Source of the DNA: Cavia porcellus
Taxonomy: Eukaryota > Chordata > Mammalia > Rodentia > Caviidae
Length of the DNA: 64,000 nt
Direction of reading: 5' to 3'
NCBI RefSeq assembly: GCF_034190915.1
Contig: NW_026947486.1
Coordinates: forward strand, 16,146,001-16,210,000
Every line of letters begins with the position of its first letter. Position 1 is the first letter of the stretch. Positions 33,036 to 44,722 of the stretch are shown here, piece by piece. The notes under the pieces are model-generated. The model worked only from the letters and a program-made list of their open reading frames with translations, did not search any database and had not been told where the DNA came from. Position numbers and translations under genes: made by a program.

Positions 33036-36000
33036 TCAGTATTCACACATGCGAGATTGATTTATTTCACTTATGAGTATGGTCTCAAGCTGTGCCCATT
33101 TATTGATAAATATCTCAATGTGATCCTTCTTTATAGCTGAATAATACTCCATTGTATAGAAATACCACAACGTTTTTATCCATTCCTCAGTTGATGGACA
33201 CTTGGGTTGTTTCCAAGATCTGGCGATTACAAATTGTGCTGCTATAAACATAGGTGCACATATATCACTGTGGTATGATGCTTTCAGTTTTTCTGGGAAT
33301 ATGCCTAGAAGTGGAATAGCTGGAATAAATGGGATTTCCAGTCCCAACTTTTTGAGAAATCTCCAGACAGATCTCCACAAAGGCTGTACCAGTCTACACT
33401 CCCACCAGCAGTGCAGGAGAGTTCCTTTTTCCCGACAGCCTCTCCAGCATTTGTTGTCGGTTTTCTTGATCCTGGCCATTCTTTCAGGAGTGAGATGGTA
33501 TCTCAGTGTGGTTTTAATTTGCATTTCTCTAATGACCAATGATGATGAGCATTTTTTCATGTATTTATTTGCCATTTGCATTTCTTCACCTGAGAATTGC
33601 GTATTCATCTCAGATGCCCCTTTTTGGATTGGATCTTTGAATTTTGGAGGTCTGAGTTTCTTTAATTCTTTATATGTTTTAGACAAGAGGCCCTTGTCTG
33701 AGAGAGAGTTCACTAAAATCTTTTCCCAGTTTGTGGGTTTTCTTTTCACTATGCTGGAGATTTCTTTTGACATGCAGAAACTTTTTAATAAGAAGTGGTC
33801 CCAGTTATTGATTCTGGGAAGTATTTCCCGTGCAGTTTGAGTCCTGTTCATGAATTCTTTACCTACTCCTATGTCTCCAAGGTTTCTACCTAATTTGTCT
33901 TCCAATAGATTTAGTGTTTCTGTTTTAATATTCAGATCTTTGACCCATTTAGATTTTAATTTAGTACATGGTGATAGACATGGGTCTAGCTTTAGTTTTC
34001 GTCAAATGGAGAGCCAGTTTTTCCAGCATCATTTATTAAAGAGACTGTCGTTCTTCCAGTGAACCTGCTTGGCTCCTTTATCAAAGATAAGGTGGTTGAG
34101 TGTGTTCGTAGTTGTGGTTGTATCTTCTAATCTATTCCACTGATCTTCGGCTCTGTTTTGATTCCAATACCATGTTGATTTTACTACTGTTGCTTTGTAG
34201 TATAACTTCAAGTCAGGGATTGTGATGCCTCTTGCTTTGTCTTTGCTGCTTAGAATTGCCTTTGCGATTCTAGGTCTCTTCTGGTTCCAGATGAAATTTA
34301 GGAGTGATTTCTCTAGATCTATAAGGTATGTTGATGGTATTTCTATTGGGATTGCATTGAATCTGTATAAGAGTTTTGGGAGAATGGCCATTTTCACAAT
34401 GTTTGTTCTTCCTATCCATGAGCAAGGGATGTCTTTCCATTTTCTGAGATCATCTTCAATTTCCTTTTTCAGTGTATTATAATTTTCACTGTATAAGTCT
34501 TTCACTTCTTTTGTAAGAGTAATTCCTAAATATTTCATTTTTTTGCTTGCTAATGTGAATAGTCCAGTTTCTCTTATTTCCCTCTCTGTAATTTTGTTGT
34601 TCGTGTATAGGAATGCTATTGATTTCTGAGTATTGATTTTGTATCCAGCCACATTACTGAATTTATTTATTGTATCTAAGAGTATTTCAATGGAGTTTAG
34701 GGGGTCTTCTATGTAGAGTATCGTGTCATCTGCAAACAATGATAATTTAACTTCTTCTTTTCCTATCTTTACCCCTTTTATTTCTCTTTCTTGCCTAATT
34801 GCTCTGGCTAGTACTTCCAGTACTATATTAAATAGGAGTGATGATAAAGGACATCCTTGTCTTGTGCCTGATTTTAAAGTAAAGGCTTTCAATTTTTGGC
34901 CATTTAGTATGATGCTGGCTGTTGGTTTGTCATAAATGGCCTTTATTATATTGAGGTAAAGACCATTTATTCCAATTTTCTGTAAAGTTCTTATCATGAA
35001 TAAGTGTTGAACCTTATTGAAGGCTTTTTCTGCATCTATAGAGATGATCATGTGATTCTTATTTTTGGCTTTGTTGATATGGTGGATTACATTTATTGAT
35101 TTGCGTATGTTGAACCATCCTTGCATTCCTGGGATGAATCCCACTTGGTCATGGTGTATAATCTTCTTGATGATTTGCTGGATCCTATTTGCCAATATTT
35201 TATTGAGGATTTTTGCATCTGTGTTCATTAGGGAGATCGGTCTATAGTTCTCTTTTATAGTTGGGTCTTTCTCAGGTTTTGGTACTAGAGTAATATTTGC
35301 TTCCAGGAATGACTTAGGAAGGATTGCTTCCCTTTCAATTTCATTGAATAGTTTGAGGAGTGTCGGCATTAGGTCTTCTTTATATTTCTTGTAGAATTCT
35401 GCAGTGAATCCATCTGGGCCTGGGCTCTTCTTGGTGGGTAAGGCCTTAATTACATTTTCAAGTTCATTAGCAGAGATTGGGTTATTCAACAGTTTTATAT
35501 CCTCTTGATCTAGCTTTGGTACTTCATATGCTTCTAAGAATCTGTCTATTTCTTCTGTGTTATCAAACTTTTGAGAGTAGAGGTTTTCAAAATAGGTGTT
35601 GATGATCCTCTGTATTTCTATTGTGTCTGTAGTGATTTCTGCTTTTTCATTTCTTATTGCATGAATTTGAGCTTTTTCTTCCCTTTTTAAAATAAGGTTG
35701 GCTAGGGGCTTATCAATTTTATTTATTCTTTCAAAGAACCAACTCTTTGATTCGTTGATTCTTTGGATTGTTTTCTTAGTCTCTATTGCATTGATTTCTG
35801 CTCTGATTTTTATAATTTCCTCTCTTCTTTTGGCTTTGGGCTTGACTTGCTCTTCTTTTTCTAGCTGTTTGAGGTGTAGCATCAAGTTATTTATTTGTAT
35901 TCGTTCTGTTTTCCTGATGTGGGAACTCAGTGCAATAAATTTTCCTCTTAGAATGGCTTTCATTGCATCCCACAGATTCCGGTAAGTTGTATCTGCATTT

Positions 36001-36852
36001 TCATTTTCTTTTAGGTATTGTTTAATTTCTTCTTTAATTTCTTCTGTGACCCACTTATTACTCAAGAGTGTGTTATTTAGTTTCCATGTGTTTGTGGAAT
36101 TTTTGCAGTATCTTTTGTCATTAATTTCTAATTTCAGAGTGCTATGATCCGATAATATGCAAGGGATGATTTCACCTTTTTTGCATTTGCTTAAATATGT
36201 TCTGTGAGCTAATATATGGTCTATTTTAGAAAATGATCCATGCACTGCTGAGAAGAATGTGTATTCTGATGTTGTGTGGAACATTCTGTATATGTCTATC
36301 AAACCCATTTGTTCACAGGTGTGATTCAGTTCTGTTATTTCTTTGCTCATTTTCTGTCTGGTTGATCTGTCCCTTGGTGTCAGTGGTGTATTAAGATCTC
36401 CTGTTACAATTGTGTTACTGATAATTTGAGTTTTCATTTCTGTTAATAATTGTTTTATATAACTGGGTGCTCTGGAGTTTGGTGCATATATATTTAAGAT
36501 AGTTATCTCTTCCTCTTGGAGTTTTCCCCTTACGAGTATGTAGTGACCTTCTTTGTCCTTTATGGTCATTGTTGGTTTAAAGTTCATGTTGTCTGCAACC
36601 AGAATGGCTACTCCTGCCTTTTTTTTGGATTCCTGCTGCATGGAGAATTGTTTTCCATCCTTTGACTTTCCGTCTGTGAGTATCCTTCTGGGTTAGATTG
36701 GTTTCCTGTAAACAGCATATGGTTGGATTTTGTTTCTTGATCCATTCTGCTAGTCTGTTTCTTTTGATTGGTGCATTGAGACCATTTACATTAATGGTTA
36801 TTACTGTTAAATGCTGGTTAATTGTAGGAATGTTATCTCTCTGCTGTTGCAT
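33036..36852 (-). pseudogene. ORF2 of L1-2: one frameshift and two nonsense changes
   Basis: It is homologous throughout to the intact ORF2 at 25270-29109. A one-base gain in a T-run at about 36619-36626 shifts the frame early in the endonuclease. TGG to TGA at 34029-34031 and TGC to TGA at 34002-34004 truncate the protein after the RT domain. The endonuclease after the shift and the whole RT, with FADD, remain open from 36641 to 34029 (870 codons), and the C-terminal 331 codons are open in the same frame downstream. Such a copy could move only with ORF2p supplied in trans. Confidence 0.95.
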
Positions 36853-36871
36853 CTTTATCTTTCTATTCTGT

Positions 36872-37924
36872 TTAATTATTTGCTTTGCTTAGTGGTTTTT
36901 TCCTTTGTGTATCTAAACTGTCTTTCAATATTTTTTGCAGGGTTGGTTTGGTGTTCATGAAGTTCTTCAGCTGTTCTTTGTCATGGAAGTATCGTATTTC
37001 ACCATCTATTTTGAATGATAGTTTTGCAGGATATATCAGTCTCGGTTGGAAATCATTTTGCTTTAGGATCTGGAATACTTCACTCCATGCTCTTCTTGAC
37101 TTTATCGTTTGTGCTGAGAAGTCTGCTGTGATTCTGATAGGTTTTCCTTTATAAGTGATCTGTCTTTTCTCTCTGACAGCTTTTAATAATCTATTCTTGT
37201 ATTGGATTTCTGGGATGGTGATTATTATATGTCTGGGTGTAGTTTTATTTTGGTTATGACTGTTTGGAGTTCTATATGCTTCACTGATCCTGATGTCAGT
37301 TTCTGATCTCATGCTTGGGAAATTTTCAGCTATTACTTCTCTAAATATCCTCCTGACATCCTTCATGTTGTCTCCCTCTCTTTCATTAATCCCTATCATT
37401 CTTATGTTATTCTTCTTTGCATCATCTTGCAGTTGTTGAATTGTTGTTTCCTGATTCCTTGTTATTTTCAAAAGAACTTTCCTTTCCTGTTCACTAGCTG
37501 CAATCCTGTCTTCAAGGTCTGAAATTGTATCTTCACTTTCATTAAGGCAGTTTTTACAACTTTCAGTGGAGTTTTTTATTTCCTGTATATCTCTGTGCAT
37601 CTGCATTATGTATTCTGTTTGTTTCTTATATTGCTTGTCTAGGGATTCTATCTTTTTGTTTAGTTCCTCCAATTTTTTATCTGTTTTTTCTTTAGATATA
37701 TTTAGAATCTCTTTCATTTCTTTTATCATTTCTTCTTTTATCTGGGATATTATTTCGAGTTTGAATTTCTTTAAAGCTTCCTGGAGTTGCTTGTCAATTT
37801 CAGTGGCTATTGTGTCCGATATATGAGGTGGATGGGATATATTTTCTTCTATATACATCGCTCCTAGGGTTTCTTGAGATGGGCTGGAGGTTTGAGGTTG
37901 TAATTTGGTCTTTCGTTTCGTCAT
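36872..37924 (-). CDS. L1 ORF1p of L1-2, intact
   Basis: The 350 residues have the same start ([10 protein letters not shown]), coiled coil, RRM and C-terminal domain as the L1-1 copy. Differences include an N-to-S change in the RTPNSHN segment and scattered conservative changes. Because ORF2 is broken in this element, the protein could only contribute ORF1 function; whether it is expressed cannot be judged. Confidence 0.9.
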   Translation of the reverse strand: MTKRKTKLQPQTSSPSQETLGAMYIEENISHPPHISDTIATEIDKQLQEALKKFKLEIISQIKEEMIKEMKEILNISKEKTDKKLEELNKKIESLDKQYKKQTEYIMQMHRDIQEIKNSTESCKNCLNESEDTISDLEDRIAASEQERKVLLKITRNQETTIQQLQDDAKKNNIRMIGINEREGDNMKDVRRIFREVIAENFPSMRSETDIRISEAYRTPNSHNQNKTTPRHIIITIPEIQYKNRLLKAVREKRQITYKGKPIRITADFSAQTIKSRRAWSEVFQILKQNDFQPRLIYPAKLSFKIDGEIRYFHDKEQLKNFMNTKPTLQKILKDSLDTQRKKPLSKANN

Positions 37925-38562
37925 TTTCCTATATTTCTGTGTTTCAAGTGTTATTTGAAAGCTTCCTCAGGATCTGTTGAAAATCCCCTTCTATGTTTGG
38001 AGCTACGGAGACTCTGGCACCACGCTACCCCAAGCCATTGGGCCTACAGAACCAGTGGCCCTCCTCTGCCAGCTCAGAACTCCGCAGTTCCAGACAAGCT
38101 GGGCCTCAGGGACACTGTGCACCCACCTGCCCCTTGGAAGCTCCACAGTTCTTCAATCGCAGCCAAGTTAGGGTACTCACCACAGGCCGCAGTGGTTCAG
38201 GAACCTGTGGACCCTCCCTGGTTGCAGAGATATCCAGAGTCTTCCAGACACGCAGAGAGGCCAGTGAGGGCACCCCAGATCTGCCCAGCTCCTCCTCTGC
38301 AGACCTATGGCCAGGCGCGGCAGCTAAACAGGCTGGGCTAGGCTGATAGTGTGGGCCCGCCCATCCGTCCGCAGCTCAGCAGGTCTCCAAGTGAAGCCAG
38401 AATGGGGAGGCTGATATGAAAGCCTCAAACCCACCTCTCTCCTTCACTGCACCTGGAAGCCTGGGGGAACTCCAGCAGTCTGGGCGGAGATATCCAGAGT
38501 CCTCCAGACACGCAGAGAGGCCGGTGAGGGCACCCCAGATCTGCCCAGCTCCTCCTCTGCCT
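37925..38562 (-). promoter_or_regulatory. 5'UTR of L1-2 with one full and one partial monomer (period about 260 bp)
   Basis: GAGATATCCAGAGTCYTCCAGACACGC-type sequence starts at 38227 and again at 38487. Units share CCCAGCTCCTCCTCTGC and GCCCGCCCATCCGTC with the L1-1 monomers. They lack about 65 bp (the GCACTCACCACAGGCTGAGG block) and the long G-run. The second unit is cut at the TSD. Confidence 0.8.
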
Positions 38563-39955
38563 GTTGGATAAATTTTAATTCCATTCTGTGTGGTATCTTT
38601 TCACTCTGTGGGTGATTAATTTATTTTGATGTGCAAAATCTATTTAATAAGATGAGATCAAAGTTGATTTTTTAAAGAACTTTGCATGCAATTTGGATTT
38701 TGTTCATGAACTCTCTGCCTATCCCTACGTCTTCAAGATTTCTACTGAACTTGTCTTCAGGTTGATTTAGTGTTTTTGTTTTAATATTTATATCTTTGAT
38801 CCATTTTGACTTTATTTTACTGCATGTTGATAGACATGTGTCCAGTTTTAGTCTTCAGCATGTGGAAAATCAATTTTTCCAACATCACTTAATAAAAAGG
38901 CTACCTCTCTTCCAGTGAACATATTTGGACCCTTTGTCAAAGATAAAGTGACTGAGTGTCTTTGCAGTTGTGTCTGCACTTTCTATTCTGTTCCACTGAT
39001 CCATGGGTCTGTTTTTATGCAAGCACCCTGCTGATTTTATCATAGTAGTTTTGGGAGTATGGCCATTTTCACAATTTTGGTTCTTTCTATCTATCAGCAA
39101 GAGATAACTTTCCATTCTCTAATATCCTCTTTGATCTCTTTGATCTTTAGAATGTTATAATTTACATTGTATAGATATTTTATGTCCTTTGTTAGATTGA
39201 TTCCTAAGTATTTTATATTTTTGATGTCATTGTGAAGGGTGTGATTTCCTTAACTTCTCTCCCATTGAGTGTGCTGTTTGTGTACAGGAATGCTATTGAG
39301 TTTTGAGTGTTGACTTTGTATCAAGCAATGCTACTGAATTTGTTTATTTAGTTTAGAAGTCTATTGGTGGAGTTTTGGCATTTTCTGTGTAGAGTTTCAC
39401 ATCACCTATGAATAATGATAATTTAATGTCTTCATTTCCTATCCTTATTCCTTTTATTTCTATCCCTTCTCTAATTGCTCTGACTAGTATTTCCAGTACT
39501 GTGTTGAGTAGGAGTGGTGATAATGGACAACCTTGTCTTGTGCCTGGTTTTAGGGTAAAGGCTTTCAGTTTTTGGCCATTTAATATGATGCTGGCTGTTG
39601 GTTTGTCATAGATGGCTTTTATCAGATTGAGGTAAAGACCACCTATTCCAATTTTCTGCAGGGTTTTCACCATGAATTAATCATTATTGTTTCTCCTGAA
39701 GTTTCCCCTGAGAAGCATGTAGTGGCCTGATTTATCTGTTTTGATCATTTTTGGTTTGGAATTCGCATTATCTGCAAATAAAATAGCTACACTTGCTCTT
39801 TTGGAGTTTCTGTCACTTGCAATATTATTTTTCATGCTTTGATTCAGTCTTTGGATATCGTTTTGAGTTAAATGTGTTTCTTGTGTGCAGCATATTATTG
39901 GATTTCATTTCTGAATCCGTTCTGACAGTCTGTGCATTTTGTTTGGTGATTTTAT
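38563..39955 (-). mobile_element. Old L1-A: remaining ORF2 (fourth piece), internally deleted
   Basis: This continues the ORF2 C-terminal region after the L1-2 TSD. It runs through the C-terminal domain (39115-38885 open), a small deletion near 39045, then RT (39673-39353 open, [11 protein letters not shown] and a decayed FADD). It then jumps at about 39683 to N-terminal endonuclease sequence (39690-39950), a deletion of roughly 1.9 kb. Many lesions are present. Confidence 0.75.
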
Positions 39956-42900
39956 ATTTTTCAGCATATAGAGAGCCAGTTTTTCAAGCACCACTTATTA
40001 AAGTGGCTAGCTTTCTTCCAGTGAATGTGTTTGGCCCCTTTGTCAAAGATAAGGTGGCTGAGCGTGTTTGTAGTTGTGGTTATGTCTTACAATCTATCCC
40101 ATTGATCTTCAGGTCTGTTTTTATGCCAGTACCATACTGATTTTACCACAGTAGCTTTGTAGTATTACTTCAGGTCGGGGGTTTTGATGCCTCCTGCCTT
40201 GCCTTTGTTGCCCAGAATTGCTTTTGCTTCTAGGTCTCTTCTGGTTCCAGATGAATTTTAGGAATGATTTCTCTAGGTCTGTGGGATATGCTATTGGTAT
40301 TTTGATTGGAATTTCATTAGATCTATATAAGAAATTTGAGAGAATGGCCATTTTCACAATGCTTGTTTTTCCTATCCATGAACAAGGAATGTCTTTTCAT
40401 GTTTGGAGATTCTCTTCAATTTCTTTTTTCAGAGTATTGTAATTTTCACTGAACAGGTGTTTTACTTCCTTTGTTAGATTCATTCCTAAGTGTTTCATTT
40501 TTGATGCTATTTTTAAGGGTGTGGTTTCTCTTATTTCTCTCTCAGTGAGTTTGTTTTTAGTGTATAGGAATTGATTTTTGTGTATTGATTTTGTATCCAG
40601 CTACATTGTTGAATTTATTTATTATATCTAAAAGTCTTTCAATGGAGTTTAGGGGTGTTCTATGTAGAGTACCATGTCATCTGCAACTAATGATAATTCA
40701 ATTTCTTGTTTTCCTTTCCTTGTTCTTTATATTTCTCCCTCTTGTCTAATTGCTCTGGCTAATATTTCCAGCACTGCAATGAACAGAAGTGGTGATACTG
40801 AACATCCTTGTCTTGTTTCTGATTTTAGAGTGAGAGCTTTCAGCTTTTGAGCATTTAATTTGATGCTGAATGTTGGTTTGTCATAGATGACTTTTATCAG
40901 ATTGAGGTGAAGACCATATATTCTGGTTTTCTCTAGGGTTCTTGTTATGAATGAGTGTTGGACCTTATCAAAAGCTATTTGTGCATCTAGAGAAATGATC
41001 ATGTGATTCTTATGTTTGGCTCTATTGATATGGTGTATTACATTTATTGATTTGTGTATGTTGAGCCATCCTTACATTCCTGGGATGAATCCCACTTGGT
41101 TATGATGTATTACCTTGATGATTTGCTACATTCTGTTTGCCAGCATTTTATTGAGAATTTTTGCATTTATGTTCATTAGGGATATTGACCTGTAGTTCTC
41201 TTTTTTGTTTGGGTCTTTCTCTGGTTTTAGTAGTAGAGTAATATTTGCTTCCAGGAATGAATTAGTGAGAATTGCTTCACTTTCCTTTTCATTGAAGAAT
41301 TTGAGGAGTGTTGGCATTAACTCCTCCTTAAATCTTGTAGAATTGAGCAGTGAGTCCATCAGGACCTGGGCTTTTCTTTGTTGGTAAAGATTTAATTACA
41401 TTTTCTATTTCATTAACTGAAATTGGGTTATTCTGCACTTTTACATCTTCTTGATTCAGCTTTGGTAGTTCATATGTTTCTAGGAATCTGTCCATTTCTT
41501 CTGTGTTACAAAACCTATGAGAGTAGAAGTTTTTGAAATGTGTTGATGATCTTCTATATTTCCACTGAGAATGTAGCAATTTCACCCTTTTCACTCCTAA
41601 TTGCTTGAACTTGAGTTTTTCCTTTCATTTTTTAATAAGGTTGACTAGGGGCTTATCAATTTTATTTATTCTTTCAAAGAACCAACTCTTTGATTCATTG
41701 ATTCTTTGGATTGTTTTCTTAGTCTCTATTGCATTAATTTCTGCTCTGATCTTTATAATTGCTTTTGGCTTTGAGCTTGACTTGCTCTTCTTTTTCTAGA
41801 TGTTTGAGATGTAACATCAGGTTGTTTATTTGTGTTTGTTCTATTTTCCTGGTGGTGAATCTACTGCCATAAATTTCCCTCTAATGACTGCTTTCATTGC
41901 ATTTCACAGGTACCAGTAAGTAGTGTATCTAATTTCTTTTGCTTTCTGATATTATTTAGTTTTTTTCTTTAATTTCCTCTGTGATTCACTAATTGTTGAG
42001 GAGTGTATTATTTAATTTTCATATGTTTATGGAAGTTTTTTCAGTTTTTTGTCATTTAATTTCTAGTTTCATGGCACTATGAACAGATAACATGTATGGG
42101 TTGCATGATAAATTTCAGTTCTTTTGCATTTATTTAAATATGTTCTATGTGCTAGTATATGGTCTATTTTAGAGAAGTTTCCATGTGCAGCTGAGTAGAA
42201 TGTATATTCTGAGTAGAATGTATATTCTGATGTTGTTGGGTATAATATTCTGTACACATCAACTAAACCCATTTGTTCACACGTTTGATTCAGTTCTGTT
42301 ATTTCTTTGCTGATTGTCTGGTTGATCTGTATCTTTGTGTCAATGGAGTGTTAAGGTCACCTGTTATAACTGCACTATTGTTTATTTGATTTTTCATTTC
42401 TATTAATATTTACTTTATATAGCTGGTGATCCGATATTTTATGCATATAGATTTAGGATTGTTACCTCTTCCTCTTGAAGTTTTCCGCTAACTGGTATAT
42501 AGTGACTTTCTTTATCTCTTTTGATCATTCTTGGTATGAAGTTTATATTGTCTGCAAACAACAGCCACCCTTGGTTTTTGTGGGGTTCCTGTTGCATGAA
42601 GTATTGTTTTCTATCCTTTGACTTTCAGTTTATGAATTTCTTTTGGGTTAGATAGGTTTATTGTATACAGCATATGGTTGGATGTTGTTTCTTGATCTAT
42701 TCTGCCAGTCTGTTTCTTTGAATTGGTGAATTGATACCATTTACATTACTGGTTATAACTGATATACACTGACTTCCTTTTGTCATGTTATCTTTCTGCT
42801 ATTGGTTACTTTTACCATCTATTTAATTGTTTGCCTTGCTTGGTGGTTTTTTTCTATTGTTGTTCTTGAAGTTGTAGTTATTTTTGTGTCTATCTAGAAT

Positions 42901-43484
42901 ATCTTTTAGTATTCTTTGCAGGATTGGTTTGGTATTCATGAAGTTCTTCAGCTGTTCCTTGTTGTAGAAGTATCTTATTTCTCCATCAATTTTGAAGCAC
43001 AGCGTTTCAGGGTACATCAATCTGAGTTTGAAGTAATTTTCTTTTAGGATTTGAAATACTTTCCTCCATGCTGTTTTTGTCTTCATTGTTTGTGTGGAGA
43101 AGTCTGCTGTGATTCGAATGGACTTTCCTTTATTGGTGATCTGTGCCTTGGGATCTAACAGCTTATAAGAATAAGAATATTCTATTTTTAAGAATATTCT
43201 ATTCTGATGTTTAATTTCTGGGATGTTGATTATTGTATGTCTGGGTGTAGATGTATTTTGGTTATGGTAATTGGAATTTGATATGCTTCACTTATCTGTA
43301 TGTCAGTTTCCTTTCCCACGTTTGGGAATTTTTTGGCTATTATCTGTAAATAGTCTTTTGATATCATTTGTGTTGTCACTTTCATTTTTGTTTACACCTA
43401 TGAATCTTATATTGTTTTTCTTTGCATCATCTTGAAACTGTAGAATTGTGATTTCATGATTTTTTATTTTAAAAAGTTGTTTCC
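39956..43484 (-). mobile_element. Old L1-B: ORF2 (3'-truncated) and ORF1 C-terminal half
   Basis: It begins abruptly at the ORF2 segment before the C-terminal domain (AGAGAGCCAGTTTTTCAAGC) and reads leftward-to-rightward on the minus strand through RT (41002-40727), linker (41594-41126), endonuclease (42272-42069) and the ORF1 C-terminal domain (43086-42823, YPETLCFKIDGEIRYF). It contains a 19-bp tandem duplication near 42192-42230 (GAGTAGAATGTATATTCT twice). Many stops and frameshifts are present. Confidence 0.8.
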
Positions 43485-43838
43485 TAAATAAAAAAAAATA
43501 AATTACAGAAGCATTTCATGGTGCAAAACTACAGACTGTTAAAAAAGAGATGAGTGTCAATAGGGACCAACATAGAATACTGAATTGCACTTTTTTCTTT
43601 TAAAAAAATGCAGAGTACAGCTTTACATGGTATGTTACCTTTTCTATACTTAAAATAGTGGAAGTTATTTATGTTCTTATATGCTTGATAATGCATTAAG
43701 TACCTCTGGGAAGAGATACAGGAAAATTACGATAGTGATGTGGATTACATCAGAGGTGAGGTGTGTGAGAGTCTCACAGACATCACTATATACCTCTTGT
43801 ATTATTTGAATTGTATCATATTTATACATTATCTATTA
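43485..43838. mobile_element. 354-bp retro-insert of unidentified origin in L1-B ORF1
   Basis: L1-B ORF1 is interrupted exactly here. The flanks are a 19-bp direct repeat with 17 matches (ATTTTAAAAAGTTGTTTCC at 43466-43484 versus ATTTTAAAACATTGTTTCC at 43839-43857). The insert's right end (ACCTCTTGTATTATTTGAATT) loosely resembles the 3' end of old L1s on the plus strand, with no clean poly(A) left. I cannot name it. Confidence 0.6.
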
Positions 43839-44160
43839 ATTTTAAAACATTGTTTCCCTTCCTGTTCACTAGCTACAATCTTGTCTTTGAGGTCTGAAAG
43901 TCTATCTTCATTTTCATTGAGGTAGTTTTGCCAGTTTACAATGGAATTTTTGATTTCCTGGGTATCTCTTTGACTCTGTTTCCTGCATTCTAGCTCTTTC
44001 TTATCTTGTTCATTAAAGATTTTCCATTTCTTTGCAGTGCTCCTCAATTTTTTCAAAATTGTGTCTTCCTTAGATGTGTTCAGAACTTCTTTTTTAATGT
44101 TTATCATTTCTTGTTTTTCCTGGAAGATTATTTCTGATCTGAGTTCCTTTACAGGTTCCT
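43839..44160 (-). mobile_element. Old L1-B: ORF1 coiled-coil part
   Basis: The minus-strand frame 44107-43829 has the heptad-rich ORF1 coiled coil (SQRDTQEIKNSIVNWQNYL, NEDRLSDLKDKIVASEQE). The segment ends in the 6-bp TSD GTTCCT (44155-44160) of the following LTR. Confidence 0.85.
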
Positions 44161-44574
44161 TGATCCATCCTGTGGATCAGTCCATGGGCATTCGCCTGGA
44201 GAGGGGATGGGGATGAAGGGCAGGGCAAGAGAAAAGAGAGATGAAGACTTGGCGGGATTCCATTCAAGTCTCATTTATTCTTAAAATGGCTACAACTTAT
44301 ATAGGGTGGAGGCGGGCCAATGGGGCAGGAAGAGGGCACGGAGTGTTATCAGATAGGTCATTGTCACATCCAGATATATGACGTAAGGAGGAGAGGATTA
44401 TGGGTAATGTAGGCAGACATGAGGATCATGGGAAATGTAGGCTGAAGCAGGAAGTTGCTTACGTCATGTGCATTGTAGGCAAGGGGAGGATCATGGGAAA
44501 TGTAGGCTGACACACAAAATGCCCTCAGGTGGGAGGGGCAGGGCAGCAGCTGCCATTCTGAACCACTCCCTACA
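44161..44574 (-). mobile_element. Solo LTR, class II ERV-like, 414 bp, 6-bp TSD
   Basis: On the minus strand it runs TGTAGGGAGTGGTTC ... CACAGGATGGATCA, so TG...CA ends. It has CTATATAAG (TATA box, about 44298-44306), GAATAAATGAG (poly(A) signal, about 44272-44282) and a CT-rich U5. It is flanked by perfect GTTCCT copies (44155-44160 and 44575-44580); a 6-bp TSD is typical of ERV2/betaretrovirus-like elements. The U3 carries a repeated CCTACATTTCCCATGATCC motif. Confidence 0.9.
44380..44520 (-). promoter_or_regulatory. Array of ZNF143/THAP11-like motifs in LTR U3
   Basis: On the minus strand CCTACATTTCCCATGATCC occurs twice, CCTACATTACCCATAATCC once, and a decayed CCTACAATGCACATGAC once. The core CTACATTTCCCA matches 12 of 13 positions of the ACTAYRNNNCCCR promoter motif. 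Function is inferred only. Confidence 0.5.
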
Positions 44575-44722
44575 GTTCCTAAAATTGTTTCTTTACTTCA
44601 GTTGCTATCCTTTCAGGATTTACAGGTGTATGGCTTACATTTTCTTCTATGTCCATGTCTCCTAGGTTTGTTTGGGATGGGCTGGAGTTTTGAGATTGCA
44701 TTTTGCTCTCGTTTTTTGTCAT
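44575..44722 (-). mobile_element. Old L1-B: ORF1 N-terminus and start codon
   Basis: The minus strand reads from an ATG at 44720-44722 (MTKNESKMQSQNSSPSQTNL), matching the [20 protein letters not shown] start of the young L1s. It is cut by the LTR at 44574. Confidence 0.8.

Larger units (their letters stand above)
31677..38562 (-). mobile_element. Full-length L1 with 3' transduction (L1-2), ORF1 intact, ORF2 broken
   Basis: The layout is a monomeric 5'UTR (38562-37925), open ORF1, mutated ORF2, 3'UTR (33035-31811), an A10 tract (31801-31810), 120 bp of non-L1 sequence (31800-31681) with its own AATAAA, then a final short A tract. It is flanked by identical 14-bp TSDs GTTGGATAAATTTT (31663-31676 and 38563-38576), with the nick at TTTT/AA, a perfect endonuclease consensus. 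It sits in the same orientation as L1-1, 207 bp away in the same old L1. Confidence 0.95.
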
